Assembly: GCA_030605085.1 (NCBI GenBank)
Contig: JAUWBH010000149.1
Coordinates: 1 to 16,026 of the forward strand
Length of the DNA: 16,026 nt
Direction of reading: 5' to 3'
Origin: Promethearchaeota archaeon
GTDB lineage: Archaea; Asgardarchaeota; Lokiarchaeia; Sigynarchaeales; SOKP01
Part shown: positions 6,177-13,357 of the stretch, piece after piece
How the letters are laid out: the number at the start of each line of letters is the position of its first letter
Position numbering within the stretch: position 1 is the first letter of the stretch
Made by a program: the position numbers and the translations under genes
Notes under the pieces: generated by a model
The model's database searches: none
What the model was told of the DNA's origin: nothing
What the model saw: the letters and a program-made list of their open reading frames with translations, nothing else

Positions 6177-7394
6177 TTATTTTAAATAATTAAATGCGGT
6201 TAATGCAAAAATTTTCGTTGTAGCAATAAGATCTTCAATAGAAACGAATTCATCTTCAGCGTGTACATTATTTTCATGAGTTCCTACTCCCATAAGAATC
6301 GTTTCAATGCCATTTTCATGAAACCAGTGTCCATCATTAGCGGATTGAAACATTTTAAATTCTCTATCTTCGTTATAAACTGTTTTTACAGCCGTATGCA
6401 CCGACTTAGCAAATTTGCCATCGATATTTGTAACAAAGGGCTCAAACGAAAAAGTAAAGTTAACATTGATTTTCAAGTCAGGGTCCTTTATTTTTAATTC
6501 TTCTACAAAATCTAAAATTCTCTTCTTTATGCTTTTAACATCGTGTTCAGGAATAGTATTAATAATACAATATAATACACAATTATCAGGAACGGCACTC
6601 AATTTATTTCCACCTTCTATTTTTGCTAAATTTATAGTAGTTACTTTTGAAGGATGTCCAGGGAAATTAGGATAATGAGTTTCTATTTTTAAATATTCGT
6701 TCTGTAATTCCGATAAAAAATCTAAAATCTTAACCATTTTTTGGATTGCATTAATACCTGAAAATTCATTGCGGTATTTAGGGATATCAGGAAAACTTAA
6801 AGCATGTGCTTTCTTCCCAGTAATTTGAAATGATACGAAAGCAAAACCCCCAGTATAAGCAGCCGGGTAACCTCCTCTTCCATCCCCTAATAGACAAGCA
6901 TCTCCACTTATATGTTTTTTATCCAGTAAAAATTTTACACCATTAAAACCTCCAGTTTCCTCATCGATTGCTGCTACTACAGTTAATTTGCCTTTAATGT
7001 TAACACCAGCGTCAATTAGAGCCTTAGTTGCAAAAATTTCTGCTGTTACACACGATTTATCATCGCAAGCTCCTCGACCATATATTTTATTATCAATTAT
7101 TTCCGCACCAAAAGGATCTTTAGTCCATCCTTCATTTATCGGAACTGTATCCGTGTGCCCATATAAGATTAATGAAGGGCTCTCTGAATTTCCGAGCGTT
7201 CCGATAACATTTTTTCTCTTATTGGTTGTTAAAAGGCCGATTTCAGTAAACTTTTTTTCAACAAAATTAGAAATCTCTTTGTATTTCGCAGGAGGGTTTT
7301 CTGAAGGAATTTGCACTATTTGTTGATGAAATTTTATAATCTCATCCCTCATTCCGTCTATTTTATCGACAATATTTTTTTCTAAACTGTCCAT
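6177..7394 (-). CDS. M20-family metallo-amidohydrolase, copy B
   Basis: Paralogue of copy A, similar along its entire length (405 versus 406 residues) and clearly from a duplication. The active-site set is complete: H80-x-D82 (LYGHTDTVP), D111 in GRGACDDKS, catalytic E145 with E146 (DEETGG), D171 (LLGDG) and H378 (NVHAEDEF), with lid His H197 in GKKAH. It is a soluble di-zinc hydrolase acting on an N-acyl amino acid or dipeptide-like substrate. Residues around the substrate pocket differ from copy A, for example RGGYPAAYTGG versus PPNYPVGFFGG at about 173-183, so the two may differ in substrate. The start ATG 7394 is preceded by AGGGA (minus strand, 7401-7405), a fair ribosome-binding site. 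The gene is convergent with the DRE-TIM gene, with the 21-codon M20 scrap in the gap. Confidence 0.92.
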   Translation of the reverse strand: MDSLEKNIVDKIDGMRDEIIKFHQQIVQIPSENPPAKYKEISNFVEKKFTEIGLLTTNKRKNVIGTLGNSESPSLILYGHTDTVPINEGWTKDPFGAEIIDNKIYGRGACDDKSCVTAEIFATKALIDAGVNIKGKLTVVAAIDEETGGFNGVKFLLDKKHISGDACLLGDGRGGYPAAYTGGFAFVSFQITGKKAHALSFPDIPKYRNEFSGINAIQKMVKILDFLSELQNEYLKIETHYPNFPGHPSKVTTINLAKIEGGNKLSAVPDNCVLYCIINTIPEHDVKSIKKRILDFVEELKIKDPDLKINVNFTFSFEPFVTNIDGKFAKSVHTAVKTVYNEDREFKMFQSANDGHWFHENGIETILMGVGTHENNVHAEDEFVSIEDLIATTKIFALTAFNYLK

Positions 7395-7699
7395 ATTTTA
7401 TCCCTGTTGAGTTTTTGATTAATAAGTTAAGTATTTCTTATAAAAATAATCAAGTATTTAAATGCTAAAGAATTGAAAAGAGAAAAAAATCTAAAAAAGT
7501 AAATTTTAGATAGAATAAAAAATTGTAAGAAAGAATCTTCTTAATATTCATGTTTTCATTTGAAAGTTCAAATCTTCTGATTAGTTTTTATTGAAATCAT
7601 GAAAGAAAAATTTATTTGTTTTCTTAATGTAAAATTTTCTGAATTTTAGAGAAACATTAATAGAAAAAATTTTTATTATCATTTTTACATTAAAAACAT
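7395..7699. other. Intergenic region with two inverted repeats
   Basis: Divergent gap of 305 bp between M20 copy B and the DUF433 gene, with no convincing gene. It contains a small hairpin (ATCTAAAA 7489-7496, TTTTAGAT 7504-7511, 7-nt loop). It also contains a separated inverted repeat (TTAATGTAAAA 7624-7634, TTTTACATTAA 7683-7693) just before the antitoxin start. The rest is A/T-rich sequence. Confidence 0.5.
7670..7679 (+). promoter_or_regulatory. Putative TATA box of the DUF433 gene
   Basis: TTTTTATTAT is centred about 25 bp before ATG 7700, suggesting a leaderless transcript. It lies inside the TTAATGTAAAA...TTTTACATTAA inverted repeat (7624-7693). A protein bound to that repeat, such as the antitoxin itself, could block the promoter; this last step is inference. 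Confidence 0.35.
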
Positions 7700-7927
7700 A
7701 TGAACTTTCCAGATCGAATTGTTGTTGATGCTAAAATATGTGCTGGAAAACCATGTATTCGAGGTACTCGGCTCTCTGTAGATCTTATTTTGGAATTGCT
7801 AGCATCTGGATGGAGTTATACTCAGATTCAAGAAGAATATGAAATAGAAAATGATGATATTTTAGCAGTTCTACAATATGCCCATCAAATTATTAGTGAA
7901 GAAGATGTATTTAAAATTTCTACATAA
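7700..7927 (+). CDS. DUF433 (VapB-like) antitoxin
   Basis: Small DNA-binding protein of 75 residues, the normal length for the DUF433 family, which serves as antitoxin to DUF5615 PIN-like toxins. Diagnostic features are the N-terminal RIVVDAKICAGKPCIRGTR (residues 6-24), with the invariant GKPxIRGTR, and the helix-turn-helix that follows (V27 to about N52), with LASGWSYTQIQEEYE. The C-terminal end, DDILAVLQYAHQI, is the usual toxin-contact region. The ATG at 7700 follows a TATA-like box by about 25 bp and there is no Shine-Dalgarno site. A DUF5615 reading frame follows after 59 bp but is broken, so this is now probably an orphan antitoxin. It may still repress its own promoter. Confidence 0.9.
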   Translation: MNFPDRIVVDAKICAGKPCIRGTRLSVDLILELLASGWSYTQIQEEYEIENDDILAVLQYAHQIISEEDVFKIST

Positions 7928-7957
7928 AACTTATTGTTTAATCTCTTCCAAATAGAC

Positions 7958-7967
7958 TTTATATAAA
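7958..7967 (+). promoter_or_regulatory. TATA box before the broken toxin
   Basis: TTTATATAAA is centred about 24 bp before ATG 7987. It is one of the best TATA-like boxes in the window. The toxin remnant may have had its own promoter as well as read-through from the antitoxin gene. Confidence 0.4.
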
Positions 7968-7986
7968 TAATCGGGGATATATAAAG

Positions 7987-8199
7987 ATGGATTTTAAATT
8001 AATTGTGGATGAAAATATTCCAAATTCAGTAATTAAACAATTAAGAGGGAGTAATTGTGAAATATTTTCAGTTAGACAAGAATAAAAAGGAATAGAAGAT
8101 GAAGAAATCATTAAATTAAGTAAGGAAAAACAACGACCTATTTTAACTATGGATAAAGATTTTGGGTATTTGACTTATCATCAAAAATTACATTCGTAA
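7987..8199 (+). pseudogene. DUF5615 PIN-like toxin, disrupted
   Basis: Partner of the DUF433 antitoxin. The ATG at 7987 opens FKLIVDENIPNSVIKQL (3-19), the DEN start typical of DUF5615 nuclease-like toxins. After 32 codons there is a TAA (8083-8085). The same frame then goes on with KGIEDEEIIKLSKEKQRPIL and MDKDFGYL, the remaining conserved acidic motifs, before a second TAA at 8197-8199. Family members usually run about 110 residues and end in a hydrophobic strand, so the second stop truncates too; residues after it (ILRETLI) still resemble that strand. Ribosome-binding-like GGGGAT lies at 7973-7978. Both stops are single-base changes from sense codons, so this is point decay or sequencing error rather than frameshift. 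Confidence 0.8.
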
Positions 8200-8203
8200 A
8201 TTT

Positions 8204-8231
8204 TAAGAGAAACTCTTATTTATTTTTTTAT
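8204..8231 (+). terminator. Hairpin plus T-rich tail
   Basis: TAAGAG (8204-8209) pairs with CTCTTA (8213-8218) around an AAA loop, and T-rich sequence with a run of 7 T follows. It sits just past the toxin remnant and before the GH2 gene, as expected for an intrinsic terminator of the toxin-antitoxin unit. Confidence 0.5.
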
Positions 8232-8270
8232 TATCCCTTCTCTTTCTATTCTCTAATTTTTATTATTATC

Positions 8271-8278
8271 TTTAATAT
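8271..8278 (+). promoter_or_regulatory. Putative TATA box of the GH2 gene
   Basis: TTTAATAT lies about 26 bp before ATG 8300, suggesting a short or absent leader. No Shine-Dalgarno site is visible before the ATG. Support is position only, in very AT-rich DNA. Confidence 0.3.
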
Positions 8279-8299
8279 GTTAAATTACTAATTTAATTT

Positions 8300-10192
8300 A
8301 TGGTAATAAATAAGAATATACCACGCCCCGAGTACCCAAGACCTCAATTTGTCAGAGAAAACAATTGGATAAATCTCAATGGAGAATGGGATTTTACCTT
8401 TGATGACCAAGATATTGGAGTGAAGGAAAGATGGTATAAGAGAACCCAGAGCCAGAAATTTAATAGGAAAATTATTGTGCCCTTTTGTTTTCAAAGCGAA
8501 CTAAGTGGAATTAACGATGATTCCTTTCACGACATAGTATGGTATAAAAGAGAGTTTGTAGTACCTGAAGATTATAGAAATAAACGAGTTTTATTACATT
8601 TTGGAGCAATTGATTACTCTTGTAGGCTATATTTAAACGAAGAATATATTGGATCTCACGAAGATGGATACATAGGGTTTACTCTTAACATTACAGATTT
8701 TTTAAAAGAAACTAATAATTATTTAATTATCCGTGTTGAAGATTCAAGCACAGATCTTGAAATTCCGAGAGGAAAACAGTATTGGCAAGAAAAAATAGAA
8801 GGAATTTTCTATCCAAGAGTTACTGGTATCTGGCAAACTGTCTGGTTAGAATCTATTTCTCCAGAATATTTTATAGAAAACATAAAATTTACATTTGATA
8901 TTGACAATTCTATAATTTTCGTTGAATGCGAAGTATACGGAATTGGATTCTCTGAACTAAGTTTTTTAACAGAAATATATTTCGAAAATAAAAAAATCAA
9001 TGAAAAAGAAATAAAGTTAAATTTTTTAGGAAAATACGGAGATAAAAGAGATAAGGATTTGGAAAAAGAAAGATGGGAAAAGGGACGATTTTCTAAGCTA
9101 AATCCTAATCGTTTTAAATTAAAAATTTCAATTCCAGAAAATATTAAATATTTATGGGATGTAGATAATCCAAATCTATACGATGTAACTTTAAAGATTT
9201 ATAATAAAGCATCAATGGAAATCTATGATGAAGTTAAATCATACTTTGGAATGAGAAAGATATCGATTTCAGAAATCACTCGCAATGAAGGAAAAGTAAG
9301 AAGTCATAACAAACAAGTTCTATTGAATAATAAACCTATATATCAAAAATTATTTTTAGTTCAAGGTTATTGGGCAGATGGACTCTACACTGCACCTTCT
9401 GATGAGGCAATAAGGCTGGATATCCAATACATAAAAAATTTTGGTTTTAATGGGTTAAGAACTCATCAAAAGGCTTTCGATCCTCGGTTTTTATATTGGT
9501 GTGACAAAATGGGTGTTCTGGTATGGGGAGAAATCGGAAATGCTTACAGATTTTCCGTAAAATCACAAATGAAGTTAATAAACGAGTTCGTCACTGAAAT
9601 TGAAAGAGATTTTAATCATCCGTCTATAATCGTTTGGACCATATTAAACGAGGGATGGGGTGTTCCAAATGCTACTAAAGATCAAAGAAAAGTTGATTAT
9701 ACTCTTTCTTTATATCATTTAATAAAATCTATTGATCCGACAAGATTAATAGTAGATGACGATGGGTGGTGGCATACGATAACCGATTTATGCACGATAC
9801 ATCTCTACTTAGAAAATAATCTTTTGCCTACTACTTTCGAGGAGGAAAAAAGAAGTCATAAGAAGTCATATCGTTCAGTATATCTTAAACCATATGAATA
9901 TAAAGATGAACCAATTGTATACAGTGAAATTGGAGGATATGGTTTTGATTTACATGAAAATTTAGAAGATAAGTGGGGTTATGGAAAAATAATTAAGAGT
10001 AAAGAAGAATTATTTAACAAGGTCTTACAATTATTCATGGAGTTTGATAAAAGAAAGGCGTGGGTGCATGGATTCTGCTATATCGAACTTTACGATCAAT
10101 TTCAAGAAATAAATGGATTGTTAACTATGGATCGAACGCCAAAATTTCCTCCAGAACGGCTTAAAGAAGAATTAGATAAACTTTTTTATTAA
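8300..10192 (+). CDS. GH2 beta-glycosidase (beta-galactosidase/glucuronidase-like)
   Basis: Retaining beta-glycosidase of glycoside hydrolase family 2, 630 residues. Order: sugar-binding jelly-roll domain (about 15-185, with LNGEWDF 26-32, the WYKREF strand 81-86, and GIWQTVWLE 176-184), an immunoglobulin-like domain (about 190-320), then the TIM barrel (about 340-630). The acid/base is E451 in TILNEGWG and the nucleophile E543 in YSEIGGYG, both intact. No signal peptide or membrane anchor is present, so it should act in the cytoplasm on imported oligosaccharides or glycosides. It lies 54 bp upstream of L-rhamnose isomerase on the same strand, which suggests its substrate may contain rhamnose next to a beta-linked sugar. 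Which sugar it releases cannot be read from the sequence. At 630 residues it is shorter than LacZ and near the size of beta-glucuronidases. Confidence 0.93.
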   Translation: MVINKNIPRPEYPRPQFVRENNWINLNGEWDFTFDDQDIGVKERWYKRTQSQKFNRKIIVPFCFQSELSGINDDSFHDIVWYKREFVVPEDYRNKRVLLHFGAIDYSCRLYLNEEYIGSHEDGYIGFTLNITDFLKETNNYLIIRVEDSSTDLEIPRGKQYWQEKIEGIFYPRVTGIWQTVWLESISPEYFIENIKFTFDIDNSIIFVECEVYGIGFSELSFLTEIYFENKKINEKEIKLNFLGKYGDKRDKDLEKERWEKGRFSKLNPNRFKLKISIPENIKYLWDVDNPNLYDVTLKIYNKASMEIYDEVKSYFGMRKISISEITRNEGKVRSHNKQVLLNNKPIYQKLFLVQGYWADGLYTAPSDEAIRLDIQYIKNFGFNGLRTHQKAFDPRFLYWCDKMGVLVWGEIGNAYRFSVKSQMKLINEFVTEIERDFNHPSIIVWTILNEGWGVPNATKDQRKVDYTLSLYHLIKSIDPTRLIVDDDGWWHTITDLCTIHLYLENNLLPTTFEEEKRSHKKSYRSVYLKPYEYKDEPIVYSEIGGYGFDLHENLEDKWGYGKIIKSKEELFNKVLQLFMEFDKRKAWVHGFCYIELYDQFQEINGLLTMDRTPKFPPERLKEELDKLFY

Positions 10193-10215
10193 AAAACTAA
10201 ATTATTGTATTATAA

Positions 10216-10224
10216 TTTTTATAA
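10216..10224 (+). promoter_or_regulatory. Putative TATA box of rhaA
   Basis: TTTTTATAA is centred 27 bp before ATG 10247, within the 54-bp gap after the GH2 gene. rhaA may therefore have its own leaderless promoter even if it is also read from upstream. Confidence 0.35.
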
Positions 10225-10246
10225 GTAAAATTAATAGGTTTGATTT

Positions 10247-11512
10247 ATGAATGTAAAAATAGAAAAAGCTTACGAGATTGCTCAACGAAAATATGAGGAA
10301 TTTAATGTTGATACTAATAAGGTTTTGAATCGATTAAAAGATATTTCTATATCAATTCATTGTTGGCAAGGAGATGATGTAGGTGGCTTCGAAAGACCTA
10401 ATGCTACTCTAAATGGAAGTGGAATACAAGCTACAGGATATTATCCCGGAAAAGCTCGAACTATAGAAGAATTACAACAAGACTTGGAAAAAGCCCTTTC
10501 ATTAATTCCTGGAAGTCATAGCGTTAATTTACACGCAATCTATGGAGATTTTGGAGGAAAAATTGTAGAGAGAAACGAAATTACGATTGATTTTTACCAA
10601 AGTTGGATTAAATGGGCTAAAAATCAAAATATAAAATTAGATTTTAATTGCTCATTATTTTCTCATCCAAAAGCAAATGACGGTTTTACGCTTAGCAGTA
10701 AATCGAAAGAGATTCGAGAATTTTGGGTTGAGCATGTTAAACAATGCCGAAAAATTAGTTCAGAAATAGGTAAACAGCTTAATGATACTTGTATTCATAA
10801 TATTTGGATTCCTGACGGTTCAAAAGACATCCCTGTAAATCGTGAAGGTCATAGAATTTTACTTAAGGAATCTCTTGATGAGATTCTCAAAAAAAAATAT
10901 TCAACCTCTCAAATGATGGATTCTCTCGAAGGAAAGCTCTTTGGTATTGGTAGCGAGTCATTTGTTGTAGGAAGCTACGATTTTTATTTAAGTTATGCTA
11001 TAACTAATGGTACAATGCTTACTCTCGACACGGGTCATTTTCATCCTACTGAATCTGTAGGAGATAAAATATCTGCCATTATTCCCTTTTTAAACGGATT
11101 GCTTTTACACATTAGTCTCGGTGTAAGATGGGATAGCGATCATGTTGTCATAATTAACGAAGATCTTACACAATTAGCGGAAGAAATAGTAAGAAGTAAA
11201 GCAATGAGTCGAATCCATTTTGCTTTAGATTTTTTTGACGCGTCAATCAACCGGATAGGTGCTTGGGTTATAGGAGCACGCGCCACGCAAAAGAGCTTGT
11301 TATATGCTTTACTCCAACCGTTAGATATATTGCGTGAATATGAGAATAATGGACAGTATTTTCAAAGGTTAGCGCTGTTAGAAGAGTTTAAAACAATGCC
11401 TTTTGGTTCAGTTTGGGATTATTTTTGCTTAATGAATAACGTTCCTATCAGTAAGGATTGGATAAGTGAAATTGAATCTTACGAAAATCAAATCTTAAGT
11501 AAAAGATCATAA
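10247..11512 (+). CDS. rhaA: L-rhamnose isomerase
   Basis: Metal-dependent aldose-ketose isomerase converting L-rhamnose to L-rhamnulose, the first committed step of the phosphorylative rhamnose pathway; cytoplasmic. Its 421 residues match the E. coli-type enzyme (about 419). Recognisable blocks are SIHCWQGDDVGGFE (36-49), SVNLHAIYGDF (92-102), FNCSLFSHPKA (133-143), IHNIWIPDGSKDIPVNR (183-199), LTLDTGHFHPTE (258-269) and VRWDSDHVV (293-301). These contain the expected metal and substrate ligands, including D261, H264, D296 and D298. The C-terminal ALDFFDASINRIGAW (326-340) is also typical. The gene follows the GH2 gene by 54 bp. The kinase for the next step lies 1.8 kb further on the opposite strand. 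This is the long RhaA family, not the shorter Pseudomonas-type isomerase. Confidence 0.97.
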   Translation: MNVKIEKAYEIAQRKYEEFNVDTNKVLNRLKDISISIHCWQGDDVGGFERPNATLNGSGIQATGYYPGKARTIEELQQDLEKALSLIPGSHSVNLHAIYGDFGGKIVERNEITIDFYQSWIKWAKNQNIKLDFNCSLFSHPKANDGFTLSSKSKEIREFWVEHVKQCRKISSEIGKQLNDTCIHNIWIPDGSKDIPVNREGHRILLKESLDEILKKKYSTSQMMDSLEGKLFGIGSESFVVGSYDFYLSYAITNGTMLTLDTGHFHPTESVGDKISAIIPFLNGLLLHISLGVRWDSDHVVIINEDLTQLAEEIVRSKAMSRIHFALDFFDASINRIGAWVIGARATQKSLLYALLQPLDILREYENNGQYFQRLALLEEFKTMPFGSVWDYFCLMNNVPISKDWISEIESYENQILSKRS

Positions 11513-11562
11513 AAAATTAATTTATGTAATTACTTGTTGGTTCTTTTTCCATTCTCATCATT

Positions 11563-11570
11563 AAAAAAAA
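11563..11570 (-). terminator. Oligo-T tract on the minus strand
   Basis: Eight T in a row on the minus strand, about 32 nt past the stop of the methyltransferase gene at 11602. This is a plausible archaeal terminator in the convergent gap with rhaA. Confidence 0.4.
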
Positions 11571-11601
11571 TAAAGATCAATTTTAAGAAATTAGATATGA
11601 T

Positions 11602-12708
11602 TTATTTTCTAACTGCCCAGAAATATTCCCAGCCTTCTTTTACTAATTCAGCCTTTGTAAATGGTGTTGAGTCGACAAATTCTTTAAAAGTTTTTTCATT
11701 ATAAAAACGCGCAAAACGAGCTTCAAGAAACTTGTGCGTAATGTCAAAAAGTAGGAATTTTTGTTTCGGAGCAAAAGTATCAGGAATCATACTTTTTCCA
11801 ACAAGCAATATGCCATCGTCTTCTAACAAGGAATGTAGGTCATTAAAGACGCTTAATCTGTAATTTTCATCATGGTCCATTTCGTGGAGAACTTGATTTA
11901 ATAATATTAAATCAAATTTATTTTTGCTAGTGCTAGCATATTCTTTAATAGGGATTTCTAGAATTTCAATCCTGTCATCCCAATTATTTTGCTCTACTAA
12001 TTTTTTTGCGAACGATATTCCTTTAGGATCAATATCAATCCCCACAAATCGTGCTCTTTTATATTTATTTGCCCAAATTTCAAGATTAAGTCCGTATCCG
12101 CACCCAACTGCGAGAATAATGCCTTGATTTCGTAAACTTTTACAAAAGGCCTTAAAATTTTTAGCGAATAATCTTTCTATCAATGTTCCAAATCTTGCGC
12201 TCATCCGTTGTCCATCCTTAGCAAACTCTTCGGGTACATCAAGGTAAGTTAGTACTTTACCTGTTTTAAAAAGATCTAAAAATTTATCTTGAAATGGCGC
12301 GAGATAATAAAATGCTCCCAAAGTATCTCCAATATAAAACATATGATTACGATCAATTAATAAATCATATGCGTGAGGAGCTGTTTTTAAACTTCTTTCA
12401 CAAGAATCATCGATTTCAAATATGCCACATTCAAGCGCCAAATGACCCCAAGCATCTAAATATATCGAATCTAGGTTTAATTTTTCAGAAATTTCATCGA
12501 GTGTAAATGTTATCGAAGATATTTTCCCAGAACTAGACGATGACTTAGCTTTTTCTAAAATATAATCAAAAATACCTAAACGCCTTCCTATTCCATACAT
12601 AAGAACAGTATTAAATCCATAAAGACTTTTTATAAGAAATTTTTTCATCTGTTCTTTCATTGGAATTTCAGTCCCATTTTTATTTTGAGTCATTAATTCT
12701 TTCACCAT
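11602..12708 (-). CDS. SAM-dependent methyltransferase with N-terminal helical domain
   Basis: Class I methyltransferase of 368 residues. The C-terminal Rossmann domain has motif I ILAVGCGYGLN (198-208), the acidic end of strand 2 at D225 (FVGIDID), KFDLILLNQVLHEMDHD (264-280) as motif IV and region, and LLEDDGILLVGKSMIPD (294-310). The N-terminal 110 residues resemble the winged-helix dimerisation part of small-molecule O-methyltransferases (TLDEISEKLNLDSIYLDAWGHLALECGIFE, 69-98), with a serine-rich stretch at 56-60. This architecture is usual for methylating small hydroxyl compounds, but the acceptor is unknown and nothing ties it to rhamnose except position. ATG 12708 was taken as the start; M6 (12693) is possible. 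It is divergent from the Cys-rich redox-type gene at 12825. Confidence 0.85.
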   Translation of the reverse strand: MVKELMTQNKNGTEIPMKEQMKKFLIKSLYGFNTVLMYGIGRRLGIFDYILEKAKSSSSSGKISSITFTLDEISEKLNLDSIYLDAWGHLALECGIFEIDDSCERSLKTAPHAYDLLIDRNHMFYIGDTLGAFYYLAPFQDKFLDLFKTGKVLTYLDVPEEFAKDGQRMSARFGTLIERLFAKNFKAFCKSLRNQGIILAVGCGYGLNLEIWANKYKRARFVGIDIDPKGISFAKKLVEQNNWDDRIEILEIPIKEYASTSKNKFDLILLNQVLHEMDHDENYRLSVFNDLHSLLEDDGILLVGKSMIPDTFAPKQKFLLFDITHKFLEARFARFYNEKTFKEFVDSTPFTKAELVKEGWEYFWAVRK

Positions 12709-12803
12709 ATTAATTTTTAAGAATAATTAATAATCTGATACTTTAATTTATAATATTTTTGATGTTATTCTTTAAAATTCATCTTTTGAAATAGAAGAGT
12801 AAG

Positions 12804-12810
12804 TATAAAA
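12804..12810 (+). promoter_or_regulatory. Putative TATA box
   Basis: TATAAAA with purine-rich sequence (GAAGAGTAAG) just upstream, as in archaeal BRE-TATA promoters. It is centred 27 bp before the second Met codon (12834) and 18 bp before the first (12825). This favours a leaderless start at 12834. Confidence 0.4.
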
Positions 12811-12824
12811 ATTTTAAAAGATAA

Positions 12825-13352
12825 ATGGTACTTATGAGTAAACCAGAGATATTTGTAAAATTTGACGAGACGGTAAATGAATTAGAAAAAACGCTGCCTG
12901 ATATGAAAGAAGGTGCCAATTGTGCTGAATTAACTTTAACGAGCGTTTTAGAAATTCTAGGAATTGATAATCATTATTTTCATAATCTTGCTATGCCGTT
13001 AGCCGGAGGATTTGGAGGATATAAATCCGAAAAAGGCTGGATGGGTGCGTGTGGTGCTGTAGCAGGGGCGTGTGCGGCCATTGGAGTTATTATGGGTGGA
13101 AACGAAAAGATGAATACGGAAACTATGGCAATGGCGTACTTAAAAGCATCGAAATTTTGCACTGAATTTGAAAAACAATTCGGGACAGTAGTTTGTAGTG
13201 GACTTTGTGGATATGATTTTAGCACGCCAGAAGGTTTTACAGGATATCAGAAGAATAACATTTGGAAGAAAACATGCTACAAATTCGTTGTATGGGGAGT
13301 TGACAAGGTACGAAAGTTGACTAGAAAGAATCTAAAAGAAAAATGGACTTAA
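12825..13352 (+). CDS. C_GCAxxG_C_C family redox-type protein
   Basis: Cytoplasmic cysteine-rich protein of the C_GCAxxG_C_C family, thought to be redox-active and perhaps metal-binding; no reaction is established. Numbered from ATG 12825 (175 residues): C33 in GANCAELTL, the core G-A-C76-G-A-V-A-G, C83, C112, and C124-x3-C128 in GTVVCSGLCGYD, plus C151 near the C-terminus. A glycine-rich loop, LAGGFGGYKSEKG (59-71), precedes the core, as is usual. The C-terminus is basic (KLTRKNLKEK). The start may instead be M4 at 12834, which the TATA box spacing favours. Its stop is 5 bp from the stop of rhaB on the other strand, so the 3' ends of the two transcripts must overlap. It is the divergent neighbour of the methyltransferase. 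Confidence 0.85.
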   Translation: MVLMSKPEIFVKFDETVNELEKTLPDMKEGANCAELTLTSVLEILGIDNHYFHNLAMPLAGGFGGYKSEKGWMGACGAVAGACAAIGVIMGGNEKMNTETMAMAYLKASKFCTEFEKQFGTVVCSGLCGYDFSTPEGFTGYQKNNIWKKTCYKFVVWGVDKVRKLTRKNLKEKWT

Positions 13353-13357
13353 ATTAA

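Noticed and set aside
6988..7326. 112-codon plus-strand frame opposite M20 copy B
   Set aside because: Antisense shadow of a well-conserved enzyme. The translation has no family features and is biased by the opposite strand's codons.
7987..8199. Stop-codon recoding in the toxin frame
   Set aside because: Both internal stops are TAA, not the TAG or TGA used for pyrrolysine or selenocysteine. No recoding signal is seen, and decay or error is simpler.
8083..8199. Frameshift as the cause of toxin disruption
   Set aside because: The conserved motifs before and after the stop are in the same frame, so a base substitution, not an insertion or deletion, explains it.
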